Source: Wyeomyia smithii (lineage: Eukaryota > Arthropoda > Insecta > Diptera > Culicidae). Taken from it: a stretch of 64,000 nucleotides of DNA. Below the pieces are notes generated by a model. It had not been told where the DNA came from. It searched no databases and worked only from the letters and a program-made list of their open reading frames with translations. Positions 1 to 10,815 of this stretch are shown piece by piece (within the stretch, counting starts at the first letter, position 1; the number at the start of each line of letters is the position of its first letter). Made by a program: the position numbers and the translations under genes. Where the stretch lies: contig NC_073696.1 in NCBI RefSeq assembly GCF_029784165.1, positions 88,899,381-88,963,380 on the forward strand, in the 5' to 3' direction.

Positions 1-1121
1 CGCATTCGGTATGACTTTCAAAGAGCTCTGGGGCCTTCATTTGAGCATGCGAACATCAAAATCGGAATAAACGTCCTTTAAAAAGAGTGTTTTTTATTAT
101 TTTTCTTTTTTGGGTTGATTTTAATATACTACACATATAAATAACATATTTACACATACATACGTACAGGCACACATACACAAACATACATAAATTGTTC
201 AATTCGTCGATCTGAGTAAATTGGTATACAACACATGGCTCTCCGTGCCAGTAATTTTGCCTTAAAAGTTAAATGTCTCATATAAAAAATACTCTTTGAT
301 CAATATTTTTAAAATCTAAGCCACTAATCAAAAATCCACTCGGTAACATCCTGGGGGAGCACAGTAGCTTCCGTTTGCGTATAAGATCATCAAAATCGGA
401 TATTGCGTTCTGTAAGAAAGGTGCGTTAGTATTTTGCGGCATATACATACAGACAACATACATACACACACACACATACACACACACATACACACACACA
501 CATACATATACGATTCGGCCCTCGGGATCATGGATCTATTTTGCGTTTTTCGACCGATTTTATAACCTTTGTTTAGTATAACAAAGGTAATAACAAAGGT
601 AATAGTATAACAAAGGTAAAAAGGTGTTTTGCTAACTTCGCAAAAAGTGGAGGCGGTCCCATTGGTCGGGGGGTCCACCAATCGGTACAACACTTTGTGC
701 TTATAAGTTCCGGCCCAAAATACATCGACTCACAAATTTTGGTCGAAATCGGAGGTGGTCGATGCATTTCCTCGGACACTTTCTATGTACAATTCTGATA
801 AAAATTTCATAAAATGAAATACATTCTTTAAAAACAAATGTATAACTACTTACGTGTTTATCCACATAGTAAGGAGAAACAATAAAACCCTACCTTTTGT
901 AATGAGCAAGCTGCTCATAGCAAAGAGCGAATGTGAGCAAATTATTTTACTCATCTCTAGTTTCGTTTTGTTCTAGCTCCACAAAATTTATACTGGCACC
1001 GGCGACAATAGAGAAATTTTACTGCAACCTTTAATGGAACGTTTTGATATCCAGCTTGAATATTGTAGGTTTTGGAATCTTCGTTTTAAACCGTGAAGAG
1101 AAATTTTACAAGAAGAAAGAA
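1..1121. other. AT-rich non-coding stretch, no gene seen
   Basis: I see no gene in this stretch. It holds TACA/CA-rich simple sequence (about 120-190 and 441-512) and a short cluster of the motif ACAAAGGTAA at about 577-620, next to an inverted copy (AACCTTTGT) at about 563. Open frames over the simple repeat are low-complexity artefacts. Confidence 0.6.
441..512. repeat. CA/TACA microsatellite
   Basis: Uninterrupted run of CACATACA-type units. It produces spurious Val/Cys/Tyr-rich open frames on the minus strand. Confidence 0.9.
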
Positions 1122-1123
1122 TA

Positions 1124-2044
1124 GGGTAGAGCGGGGCTAGTTGGTTACGGGGTAAGTTGGTTAATGAGAATATCTTCGAATCTACGTATCAAAAAAATCG
1201 TGTAGTATGGGTGATATGTAGCAGTTAACCGGAGAATTTTAATGACAAAATGAAGTACAGTTTTAATTAGGACGGATAATAAATACAGGTTGGTGCCAAA
1301 TTGGCCATCAGTTCTACTCGGTTTTCAAGTTGAAAACTGGCCAAATTGAAATAAACCTTCTTCAATGCATAATGAAAGTACTTTTAGTTAGTTTCAAGTT
1401 GTGTAAAGCAAATTTTCGCCAAATTTTTTTTGTTCATATATTTCAAGTTATTTTCATATTGAAAACATGAGGGGCTAGTTGGTCACAAACGAGCGGGGCT
1501 GGTTGGTCCTATGCACATCATCAATGAATTCAAGTAACCAAGTATATGCAATTCCAGGAACGGCGCATTTCGTGATGCAAACTAAAACCAAGCACAAACA
1601 GCATGTGCTCTGCTTAGCAAAACCATTTATACAGAAGTCGCTCTTTACGCGAAGGATAAGTGCCGCGTACTTTTCTCATGTTTGGGATTTCGTAAAGCAA
1701 ACGTATAAACAAAAAACCGGGAGAGGTTTGACTTCCGCTGAGACGCTACAGGCTGCCGCAAATGCAGTGAGAAAGGATCACTGAATTGTCCTTCCGAAAT
1801 AAAAATGGTCAATTTACCGCACATCCTGACCAACTTACCCCAACTTGGGGGCTAGTTGGTCAATTTGACATCCACTCAAAGAACATAGAATATTCGCAAA
1901 ATCGTAGACTATTTCGAGTCGTTCATATTTTTTCTAGAAACTACAGACTTAACGCAACATTTTCATGTAATGAGTTTTTGTCAAAACATTCCCTACAAAA
2001 AGTTACATTTTAACCAAAAATGACCAACTAGCCCCGCTCTACCC
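1124..2044. mobile_element. Non-autonomous pogo/Tigger-like TIR element
   Basis: The ends are 22-bp perfect terminal inverted repeats beginning GGGTAGAGCGGGGCTAGT. TA lies immediately outside each end (1122-1123 and 2045-2046), as expected for Tc1/mariner/pogo insertion. The end motif CTAGTTGGTC recurs inside at about 1474 and 1850. An open frame at 1479-1784 (plus strand) ends in YKQKTGRGLTSAETLQAAAN. This resembles the start of pogo/Tigger transposases (a YKRKT-RG motif followed by a helix-turn-helix rich in AA-AV), but it stops before the rest of that domain. The 921-bp length leaves no room for a DDE domain. Boundaries and TSD are direct; the pogo assignment is by motif memory. Confidence 0.75.
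1681..1784 (+). pseudogene. Remnant of pogo-like transposase N-terminus
   Basis: About 34 codons near the end of an open frame read like the first residues of a pogo/Tigger DNA-binding domain: a basic YKQKTGRG block, then an alanine-rich helix ending AANAVRKDH and a stop. The rest of the helix-turn-helix, the CENP-B-like half and the DDE catalytic domain are absent. It sits inside the TIR element at 1124-2044 and fits a deletion derivative of a pogo element. The short match makes this suggestive only. Confidence 0.4.
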
Positions 2045-2104
2045 TAATGAAAATAATAAAATAGTGATTGAATAGCAATCTCCTACGTACAGACTGGACT
2101 AGAA

Positions 2105-2222
2105 AGGCCTAAACACAATGGGTACGTTGCAGCCGCGTTTGCGGCAATTTGACAATTAGCTCATACATTTTCTGTCAAATTAACGGCAACGCAACGCAAA
2201 CGCATTCATTGTGTTTGGGCCT
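2105..2222. mobile_element. 118-bp palindromic MITE with 3-bp TSD
   Basis: The ends AGGCCTAAACACAATG and CATTGTGTTTGGGCCT are inverted copies with one mismatch, and the arms continue (GTTGCAGCCGCG / GCAACGCAACGC). GAA flanks both sides (2102-2104, 2223-2225), a candidate 3-bp target duplication of the kind seen in PIF/Harbinger-like or m3bp MITEs. No coding capacity. Confidence 0.75.
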
Positions 2223-2225
2223 GAA

Positions 2226-3582
2226 AAATGGAAATAAACTTTAACTTCCGTTTAGATCTCTTCCTTGAGCTTGAGACAGCGGCTTTACGAGGTTTTGATA
2301 TCACAGCGATGTATTTTGTTTTGAACGTTGCTACCTACTGATCAGGAAATATTTTCAAGGGGAGCGGTCACGCAGAAAATGTAATGTTGTATTTGAAATA
2401 TCCCAATCATCAATCGATCTGGCGGTTTACTTGTACTTGAATATCGGCTGTGTTGTAGAAAAAAGTCTGTAATTTCTTGTTTTGTTGATAATAATATGCG
2501 TACAATACACCGATTCATCAATGCCGTAATTCAATAATTCAATTGTTGACGTAGGTCCGGAATATCATGATCAATGTGTCTTGGATGACTAATATTTACA
2601 GTATTATTATGACATAATAATTGTTACAACCAATTTCTTGTTACGTGGTGAATATCGAGAAAAAGTTTCAAGGACGAATTTCTCATTTTTCATACGATTG
2701 GAACCACAACACCGAGCTTAGAAGATTCGATACTTCGAATAATCGAGTTTGACCTACAAGGGTTCATGCTACGCATACGTGCTTAGCATCTTTGTTTTTT
2801 TTTTCAACCAAAATGATTTTTTGTCGAAGCAATCTTAACACAAAGCTTTTGATACCAAGGAAACGCATCTAAGCTTTATAAGACGTTGAGACATTTCCCT
2901 AATGCTCATGTCACGTTCATTGGTATGGCCAATAACAAGTTGTAAGAGCAAAACGACTCTGATTATTTTCGTCTATTTTGTATGCTAGAAGCAGCTTCCC
3001 GCTAAGGTCGTCCATCAGCTTACGGATCCACTGCAGTTCTTGAAGATATTGGGCAGTACTTCAGGCTGCTTGCTGCATCTCCAACACAGCCTATCGATCG
3101 TTCCATTTGGATAACGCAAAATTCTTCTAGCGGCTTTAGTAGTCCGCTTCTGAGGATGGAGGTTGCGGTGGCTACATCAGGCCATGTATGAATCTCGCAT
3201 GATCTTGGAATAGTTCGCTATCCTACAATTTTTGTTGAATAAAGCCGGTTGTCATTGGAATCTTGCATATTTTCGCATTTACCGTTTGGAACTTTGACTT
3301 CATTTTTACAAAAAAGACATCATCCACATAAACCAGTTGATACATTGTTGAATTCTTTGTCCGACTAACGTGCAGGCACGAATCTGCAGTTGACAGTTGG
3401 AATATAAGCTTCTAGAAAACATTGTGTTTCTACGGTTCCAGACTCTTGCGGCTCACTTAAAACCGTAAAAATTGCGTCCGAATCGACATACGTCATTCGG
3501 TTTAGTATTCGTGAAGTCTGGAAGTTTTTTCTAAGAGATTTCCTTCTGAAGTTCCACGTATAACTTACCTCACCAAACAGTC
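2226..3582. other. Non-coding stretch with one possible LINE relic
   Basis: No intact gene. On the minus strand at about 3025-3150 the sequence reads LCWRCSKQPEVLPNIFKNC. This has the C-X2-C...C spacing of the zinc-knuckle-like C-terminus of LINE ORF2 proteins; it is short, so only a candidate relic. The rest is AT-rich sequence I do not recognise. Confidence 0.4.
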
Positions 3583-3745
3583 CCAAGCCGTTGTGTGGTC
3601 TTTGTTGTTCGTAAGAGTCGTCTCCACTCCACTCGGTCCTTGGCTGCAGTTCGCTAGCTCTGCAGTCTGCGTAAGGTCCGTAGGTCGTCTTCCACCTGAT
3701 CGATCCACCTTGCCCACCTTGCCCACTGTGCACCTCTCTGTCTCG
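3583..3745 (-). pseudogene. LINE ORF2 C-terminal relic (RTE-like)
   Basis: Minus-strand reading gives WIDQVEDDLRTL, a stop, then RTAAKDRVEWRRLLRTTKT. This is the W-ID-VE-DL-R...W-R-A-DR-WR pattern found at the end of RTE-type endonuclease/reverse transcriptases. The same pattern occurs on the plus strand at about 54085-54180. One nonsense codon and no upstream catalytic domains, so a decayed 3' fragment. Confidence 0.6.
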
Positions 3746-3764
3746 TCTCTGGTGGATTGATGTC

Positions 3765-4558
3765 TACACGCAAAAGTTGGACTATGCGTAACCACATCAA
3801 TATTGCGTCTTTTCAAAGCAATTTCTGTACTGTTTAGGAACCAGTACAACGAAACTGCGTTGTTCATAACGCATTTGGTGCTCTAGCGAATGTTCAATAT
3901 ATTGGACGGCTCAGAATCACAACACTTTTATAGTATTAACCGGTGCTAGGATTGCCGTGATGATTCGTACTGGTATTGGTATTATTTTCCAGAATGCTGC
4001 TATCGTTAAAGCAGTGCAAGTAGTAATCAATACTGAAGATTTTGGTACTGACTAGGTTAATGCATATATAAATTGATCGATTCACTATCATGAATCCGGT
4101 CATTCAAAAACATCATCGAATCAATAACATTTAAAAAGACATTGGATTTGTTTCAAACATTTTGTATTTAACGACGATTCCGGTTTTAATCATATGGATT
4201 CGGTTCCACGTTACTGGCACCAGCGTCAGTAAATTCTGTCGCAACGAGGCTCGCTGTTGGCTGTTTCGGTTGCTGACGGTGATTAGGGATGCACGAGTTT
4301 TTCATACGCACCGACTCACGAAAGTAACCAGCGGTTTTTTGAGTACCCCAAAACTGATCGTTTGCCCAAAACCGAAGTCTACCGAAACACCACGATTTTG
4401 TGTGTATGATACATATTCTGATTTCAATCTCTGTCAATGTATTCATTACGCAACTGTTGTGTTATCCTTTTGACACGTTTGTTGTGTAATAGCCAGAGCA
4501 TTTAATGTGCGTTTTGAGAGGACACATCGGATGATGTAAGCTTGAACTTTTGCGTGCA
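3765..4558. mobile_element. TIR element, ACACGCAAAAGTT family, copy 1
   Basis: Left end ACACGCAAAAGTTGG (about 3766) and right end AACTTTTGCGTGC (about 4545-4557) are inverted copies. The subterminal stretch at 4490-4557 (GCGTTTTGAGAGGACA...) matches, in inverted orientation, 47761-47812, the left end of a second element with the same terminus. No transposase seen. A TSD could not be fixed. Confidence 0.55.
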
Positions 4559-4749
4559 GAACTGAGCTGTCGTCTCATATCTCTCTTACTTCTCCATCTG
4601 CAGCCCACCGAAGATGGTACGCTACACGTCTCGCTCGAGGAAAGGCGTGTTGGTCTTCCACACGTATAGTGGAAGGAAAGGCGCTGTAAAGGACTACAAA
4701 TGTTGGCAGAAAACAAAGATTTTCTGAATTTAAATCGACATAATTAAAT

Positions 4750-5183
4750 TTGAACCACTATAGCCCTTCTTAGGGACATCCTATCTCTTCAGTGTCTTCT
4801 GCAGAGTTGTAAGGCATCTAAAATACTATACTTTAACATAATAGGGGTCTTCACATCAAGCTCGTATACGAATACCCAGCCGTAAACTGTGTATCTTCCA
4901 TTACTCGTCAATGGAGGTGAGTATTTTTACGGCTGGGTATTTGTTTACGAGCTCGACATGAATACCCATAATGTAATGCATTATAAGAGTATTATTGAGC
5001 TCTCTAGAAAGGTAAATGCAAAAACAAGGTTTTCCCATAAAAAATTTCATACAAATTTGAAATGCAATGCGCCAAGCGAAGACAAAACCAATTGACTTCC
5101 GGTAAGTTTAGGGTTGTTTGGGGCCCCAAAAAGAACCAAAACAACTTGGTTCTGGAAAATCGGTGATTTTGCCCCACGTTAAT
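4750..5183. mobile_element. Single arm of a long-palindrome element, interrupted
   Basis: The stretch from about 4775 to 4836 and from about 4985 to 5183 matches one arm of the 0.9-kb palindrome at 39783-40680. Shared landmarks are GGACATC, a run ending in GGCATCTAAAATACTATA, AAATGCAATGCGCCAA and GTTTGGGGCC. The terminal TTCCCCACCC is degraded to GCCCCACGTTA. The second arm is missing and a small MITE (4844-4967) has landed in it. Confidence 0.6.
4844..4967. mobile_element. 124-bp palindromic MITE nested in a repeat arm
   Basis: Arms of about 45 bp (GAATACCCAGCCGTAAA / TTTACGGCTGGGTATT, then AAGCTCG / CGAGCTC, ending GGGGTCTTCACATC / GACATGAATACCC) surround a short loop. ATAATA (4838-4843) and ATAATG (4968-4973) flank it and give a candidate 5-bp duplication ATAAT. 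Confidence 0.7.
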
Positions 5184-5747
5184 ACACATAAACATTTCAC
5201 ACCCCGCCTTATTGTTGTCTACGTGGAAGGTGGATGACTCCTCTTTTAGTGTTCACCCTTCTGCTCAGGCTTTGTTATCTGCTGCATAATCCAGGTTAAC
5301 TGCGTCGGTTTTGGTTCAAATTCTTGCGTTTTTGGTTTTAAATTTAAGCACTTCAGCCAGAAACCCACAATTGTTTCATAGCTGAGTTACTGCCGAATCA
5401 ATTTTTAAACAGTGTAACATCTACTGCACGCCATTTTGTTACAAAGGTTACGGCTAACCAGCCGTATTATCTGCCCTAATACATTCTTGCGCGTATAATC
5501 TCCGAATACTTTTGCTCGAGTGTTCCTCTGCCCATTCTAATTGCTTTGAGTATCTTACGAAACTGGCTCTCAACAAAATGAACGTAATCACAAGCTTAAG
5601 CTTCAACTCTGGATTCCTCCTACAGAAAGTATACCATGGAGCAAGGTCAATTTTAGGGTACTTTTTCGCCGCGTGCCGACAGCTCGCTTCATAAGTACAA
5701 TTTAGAAATACGATGTATGACAAACTTGTAGTCCCTAAGTAGTACTA

Positions 5748-6560
5748 AAGGGTGATTTTTTAAGAACTTGGTTTTTCTTTAAAAAAAAACGTGTAAAAAT
5801 TACAAATCTGTATGAAATCTTTATTTGAGCCGATAAATTAGTATATGCCATTTACTTTTTAAAGATAATTTTATTCAAATGTTGGCCACGGCTACGTTTT
5901 AAATGGTCCATACGAAAAGTCCAATTTTGGGTCACTTTTTCGAGCATTTCGGCTGGTATCTCGCGAATAACGCGTATAATGTTGTCTTCCAAGGCTGGAA
6001 TTGTTGTTGGCTTATCCGAATAGACGAGAGACCTAACGTAGCCCCACAAAAAATAATCTAGCGGTGTTAAATCGCATGATCTAGGCGGCCAATTCACCGG
6101 TCCATTTCGTGAGATGAATTGCTCACCGAACTCATTCCGCAATATGTCCATTGAATTGCGCGATGTGTGGCACAATGCTCCATCTTGATGAAACCACATG
6201 TCAACAAGACCCAGCTCTTCTATTTCCGGCAAAAAAATATATCGGAAATCATAGCGCGACGGCGAGCGCCATTGACCATAACGTTGCGATTTTGATCATC
6301 TTTGAATGCCTCCAGCGTGTAAACCGCACCAACCCGTGCATTTTTCTGGGTGCATTGGCGAATCTTGTATTGCTTCTGGTTGCTCTTCGATTCAAATGCG
6401 GCAATTTTGCTAATTAACATACCCATTTAACCAGAAATGAGCTTCGTCATAAAATGGCCGTAATGCGCGAAAAACGTTTTTCACAGAGGACGAATTTTGA
6501 TAATAAAATTCGATTATTTGTAAGCGTTGTTCAGGCGTAAGTCTGTTCATGGTGAAATGG
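5748..6560 (-). mobile_element. Truncated Tc1/mariner-superfamily element
   Basis: The 3' end (low coordinates) keeps a terminal sequence AGGGTGATTTTTTAAGAACT at about 5749, typical of this insect transposon group. The interior encodes a rearranged transposase on the minus strand. The other terminus is not seen: directly upstream of the start codon the sequence changes to unrelated LTR-like DNA at about 6560. Confidence 0.75.
5852..6550 (-). pseudogene. Mariner-type transposase, internally deleted and frameshifted
   Basis: Minus-strand reading starts at an ATG (6548-6550) with NRLTPEQRLQIIEFYYQ, the usual N-terminal helix of this family. After about 30 residues it jumps to EAHFWLNGYV, which normally lies about 150 residues later, so most of the DNA-binding region and the first catalytic Asp are deleted. 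A frame change follows at about 6230-6420. The C-terminal part (5852-6232) keeps MWFHQDGALCHTSR with the second catalytic Asp, and VNWPPRSCDLTPLDYFLWG with the third acidic residue and the conserved PLDYFLWG. The enzyme would have cut and pasted its own element; this copy cannot. Family recognition is strong, subfamily is not assigned. Confidence 0.85.
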
Positions 6561-6960
6561 CAAACCTAACACGGTCCAGGAGCTTCTTTCGCGGATAGCT
6601 GGGGTGGCCGGAGCTCTAGGCGATCGGTAAACTTTCCTACAGCACCGGCGGCACTAAATCACTCTGACTCACACGCGGACTTACTCGGCACTTTGGTATT
6701 AGAAGTATTAGCGCAAAATCTAACCAGGAAAAACGTCGTCTGGTATTACTTGTTTGAGAAAATAGTGAAACTTGACCTATTACCTTGATGGTTTAAAACG
6801 GTCTCCCTTGTCCCACGTTGGGAGCCTCCTTATATACCCGTTGGAATGTTCTGGAACCTCATCCCGATCGGGTTCTCTCCAGCCTACGTCACACTGAACC
6901 TCGCACCTTCGGCTGACACCAGTCTCTCTGGCTTTGCTGATCACGCTGCCTGCCGAACAA
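6561..6960 (-). mobile_element. Possible LTR fragment (minus strand)
   Basis: This block is GC-richer than its surroundings. Read on the minus strand from about 6960 it starts TGTTCGGCAGGC and has a TATA box (TATATAAG, plus-strand 6829-6836) about 125 bases in, followed by a leader-like stretch. This resembles the promoter half of an LTR (BEL/Pao-like), interrupted or abutted by the mariner at 6560. No second LTR or coding region was found, so the call is weak. Confidence 0.3.
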
Positions 6961-8472
6961 CGACGATTTGCGCGCCACCATAGGTTGTTGTCCTGGCTTA
7001 TCGCCGATGAAAGTTGCAGCAGTAAGTCGCCTAGCATCCCTACGGTTACCCTTTTCGGCAAGCTAACTAGCTCCTGATTGGCCGCCCGTAATAGTGAATG
7101 GTCCCATTTCAGGGCACATCTAATCTTTTTGCACTGGTGTCTTTATCGACGTGGTAACGACTTACTATTTCGGAGGCCTCTAAATTTCGAGCGATTATTT
7201 AAAATTGGATCGGACATTAATTATTCTTTATTTATATTTATATAACCCAAACAATTTCTGGCATGGGGATTTACATTTACTGACATTCGGTCTGATTATA
7301 GTATAGCAACACTGTCACCAGAGCATTGCTATACGGTGGAACCTTTTCCAAAGGTTACAGATTCTTCGCGCTAAACTCGGATGTTGTTTATTACGTAATT
7401 CGTGGGTTAAAGTTAATGTTGTATTTATTCATGTTTTTAAGCATCTGTACTCACAATGCTATAACTCATGAATAAATCTAGCTATTGCTGTCAAATTTTA
7501 ACACGTTTCTTTCAACAAGTATATGCAAAAAAGATTATGAAAACAAATCTGGTTTAGTCCAGGGACTTCTCGATCAAACTTCTATTTATGTTCTAGTTTG
7601 GACCGAATAAAATTTACGAACGTGTGAAAGAAAATCAAATTTATGAACTAAACTTAATTTGAGGGTCGCTGATGATCCTAGAAACTTATGGGGTTGTGGA
7701 ACTAATGTTCGTCGTGCTAAGAACATACTGCTCTATTAGTGCCTGTGATGGTTATGTTGCATAATGGTACAGAACGGTCATTCAAGTAGAAATGTACATT
7801 TCGGTTTTTTTTTTGTTATTTTGGAGCCATACTTTCTATGGAGAAGTTGCTTTCTATAAGTAGGTCTACATTTGAATTGAATTGTTTTTTGTGTGAACCA
7901 GTAATTTTGATCTTTTGTGGCATTGTCCAAACGTTTCTTGCTGGAGGTTTAGATTAAAGTTCTTAAAAAAATTCAAGATAAACTTAGTGTCGATCAAAAA
8001 TCAGCGAAGTAGAACAACTAAAACTTTTGTTTGCGTATAAATGTTATATTAAATTATATTACACAGTGAAACAAAAATTGACTTTTTTTCTGCCTTGGTT
8101 TCTATATATAATTTTTTTGTGTATTTTTATATTATTATTTACCCGATTTTGAACATACTTCAACTTGAAGGGCAACAATGACGCTATTTTGAATTTTTGA
8201 GAAATCGAAAATTTTCGATGTTTTTCCGATGCCATTTTGTTTTAAGACCAAATATCAAAATTCTAAGAGTTTGTCCACATATTAGCATCTTCTTACCCAT
8301 CTTTAAAAGAAACAGATCTTAAATCGGACGAAAACTGAGTTCAAAACGGTGATTCTAAGAAAGCGGTTTTGGCATGGTTTTAGTATGTTTCACAAAACAG
8401 AAAAATATCTAGTATGTCTGAGTATTATTGCTAATGCCTTGATATCTAAAAGTGATAGTCAAATTTTGTCCT
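6961..8472. other. Non-coding stretch with a dispersed short repeat
   Basis: No gene seen. About 7825-7880 (TTTTGGAGCCATAC...AAGTTGCTT...TAAGTAGGTCTACATTT) is a diverged direct copy of about 8955-9005, so a short dispersed repeat occurs twice here. Confidence 0.5.
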
Positions 8473-8643
8473 ATATTGAGTAAAAAAGTCTCAGGAATCG
8501 ATTGGTAGGTGTCTGATTCACGTAAAATGTCAGCAACATATCAATTTTGCCCAAATTCCCCTATTCGGGGCGAAACCGTCATGTTGCTGACATTTTACGT
8601 AGATCAGACACCTACCAATTGGTTTCTGAGACTTTTCCAATAT
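8473..8643. mobile_element. Foldback MITE with nearly perfect arms
   Basis: Arms of about 55 bp are inverted copies: GTCTCAGGAATCGATTGGTAG ends pair with CTACCAATTGGTTTCTGAGAC, and ACGTAAAATGTCAGCAACAT is perfect in both arms. The loop of about 40 bases contains CCCCTATTCGGGG. No coding capacity. It abuts a long TA microsatellite. Confidence 0.8.
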
Positions 8644-8751
8644 AATATAATATAATTATATAAGATTATATATTATATATTTATAGCTTAATATAATTAT
8701 ATAAGATAATTTTGCAATCCAAAACTTTACCTGATAGATTCACTTTTTTCC

Positions 8752-8830
<79 letters not shown>
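8752..8830. repeat. TA dinucleotide microsatellite
   Basis: About 75 bases of pure TA repeat, with AT-rich imperfect repeats on both sides (8640-8700 and 8830-8855). Confidence 0.95.
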
Positions 8831-8832
<2 letters not shown>

Positions 8833-8880
8833 CTAATATATATATATAAGCTAATATTTTGCTTTTTTCTCGCATTTAAT

Positions 8881-9742
8881 TTCTTGCGGCAATGCACAGT
8901 GGTTACAGAACTATAGTTTTGGCGGAAATAGAGTTTCCGATACAGTTTTATGATTTCAGAGCCATACTGAAAAAGTTGCTTCTAATAAGTAGGTCTACAT
9001 TTTAATTAAAGTGAAAATTAGAATGATCCCAAAATCAGTGAATTAAAACTGAATATTTTTTTGCGAGAAAACGTTATCTTATTTTCGGTGAAATTAAAAA
9101 TTATACGATTTTAAGCAACTTCATAAAGGACAACTTTTTTGTAGCTGAATTATAGCTTGTTTGTTTAGGGTGACACCAAAACAGTTTTTTTTTTTAATTT
9201 TTATTCATTTAAGTTGACTTTAAGAACCTTGAAAACGTAGTTTTCGGTAGCTGAACTATAACGATACCTTTTGCAGGGTAAGTGCTCCTAATATTTTTAT
9301 AAAATCAATGGAGATAAAAAAATAGATAAAATTGATTTGACAATTCCTTTTTTATCAAAAAGTGCACAAAGTAAAAAACATTATAGAAATCTTGAATTAA
9401 ATTATAGGCGCTGTATAATGTTCAAGTTACGCTCGTAATCAAAGCATTACATTTTTATACACTTATTTGATTTCTTCACACTTGCATCGACATGCATGTG
9501 AAAATATTATTTCAACAGTAATTATCTGTAACGAAGCCGGTTAACACCCCCCTTTTAGCTCCACGCTTATCGGATTGTTCGGCTCTGTGCGGTGCGATTC
9601 CTCTAACCTTTATCACATCATGCAATTTCTACATACTATAAGCTCGCTGCACCTTTCCGGAAGCTCGAATTCCTGCAGGCTATCGTTCAACACCACTTTA
9701 CGTTACTCTTTTTTTTTCTTGTTCATTCTCTCCTCGCCACAG
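8881..9742. other. Intronic stretch upstream of the first recognised dpr exon
   Basis: No coding exon recognised. It contains the second copy of the short repeat seen at 7825-7880 and ends in a strong pyrimidine tract (CTCTTTTTTTTTCTTGTTC) and CACAG acceptor directly before the exon at 9743. Confidence 0.5.
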
Positions 9743-9844
9743 GTGTCCTGGATACGAAGGAAAGACTATCACCTGCTGACGATCGGGGTGACGACATACA
9801 GCAGTGACGAGCGCTTCAACATTATCCGTTCCGAGGATTCCGAG
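9743..9844 (+). CDS. dpr13: dpr-family gene, Ig domain 1 exon
   Basis: This is the first recognised coding exon of a defective-proboscis-extension-response (Dpr) protein, a neuronal cell-surface protein with two Ig domains that binds DIP partners in synaptic matching. The 34 codons begin VSWIRRKDYHLLTIG, with the core Ig tryptophan, and continue with the Dpr signature TTYSSDERF. An AG acceptor (9741-9742) after a pyrimidine tract and a GT donor (9845) border it in phase 0. From memory the closest Drosophila paralogue is Dpr13; the symbol is a best guess. The start codon, signal peptide and the first cysteine of Ig1 are not in this exon and were not found upstream, so they probably lie outside the window. 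Confidence 0.9.
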
Positions 9845-10530
9845 GTAATTATGAACTTGTGTCTACAACCGTAGAGACAGCTCCGGTAGCGGCTGTTGGC
9901 AGGTTATGTTTCGAAACCAATTTTAAAATCTAATTAATTTGTACTGGTGCGATTACTTAATCCTGTGCATTAAGGATTGCACCACGATGAAGTGATAGGA
10001 GGATGTATATTCTGTGATTCCATAGCAGTGAATGCCACATTTTTACTTAAATTTAGACCGTAGATATTTCGGTTGAACATTTGTTGTTTTGCTTTCGTCT
10101 CGATTAGACGCAAATTGTTTATCTCCGTTTGAGTTCGCAAAATAACAATACACGAGTTATCGTACGGGTGTTTTTCGTCGATTAGTTCTTGTGTTGCGCG
10201 ATAACAATAGCCTGTTGTATATCGGCAGAAACATCTGCACACTGGTAGAGGCAGGCTACCCCGCCAGTGATTCGATACGCAGCTGATATATCAGCAAGAA
10301 CAATTCTGCCGCACCGCTGTTACCCCGCTAGCAGCTCGGACCACCATACGATCGAGCGAGTGGAAGTCAACTACAAGTGGCATCTACAAGGTCGCGTGTA
10401 AGATACGGCCACTGTGTCACAACACGAAGCTGGATCGTCATTGTTTGTTCTGCGGAGACACTCGATTAATCCAACTATCAGCCGTGAGGTCGTGACTTAG
10501 ACGTTCGGTAAAGTATTACCTTTAGAATTT
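9845..10530. other. Intron stretch without recognised features
   Basis: No gene. The segment 10250-10500 is GC-richer than the rest (for example CAGCTCGGACCACCATACGA), but no family was recognised. It could be old LINE leader or unique intron. Confidence 0.35.
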
Positions 10531-10680
10531 TTACTATTATTATCAATATTATTACTATGTTATAATATTATTATTAATATTATTATTGATATTATTATTA
10601 TTGTTATTATTATTATTATTATTACTACAATTATTATTATTTTTATTATTACTATTGTTATTAGTATTAGTATTACTGTC
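10531..10680. repeat. ATT trinucleotide microsatellite
   Basis: Imperfect ATT/TAT array of about 150 bases. Minus-strand translation gives a poly-Asn artefact. Confidence 0.9.
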
Positions 10681-10746
10681 TTTTTTTTTATTTGATCCAT
10701 TGTAGATTGAAAAATTGTTTTTAAAATTTAATATCAACTACTTGAA

Positions 10747-10761
10747 CCCCCCCCCCCCCCC
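10747..10761 (+). repeat. Poly-C run at the probable LINE 5' border
   Basis: Fifteen consecutive C residues about 55 bases upstream of the LINE ORF1 start. It may mark the 5' border of the inserted element. Confidence 0.6.
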
Positions 10762-10815
10762 TCCATATTCGAATATTTATCGTTTGTGTGCGGTAGAGCG
10801 TAACGCTCCCGCAAA

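Noticed and set aside
278..693. Minus-strand frames over the CA/TACA repeat
   Set aside because: Low-complexity Val/Cys/Tyr-rich translation of a microsatellite, no domain.
8681..8875. Tyr/Ile-repeat frame
   Set aside because: Translation of the TA microsatellite.
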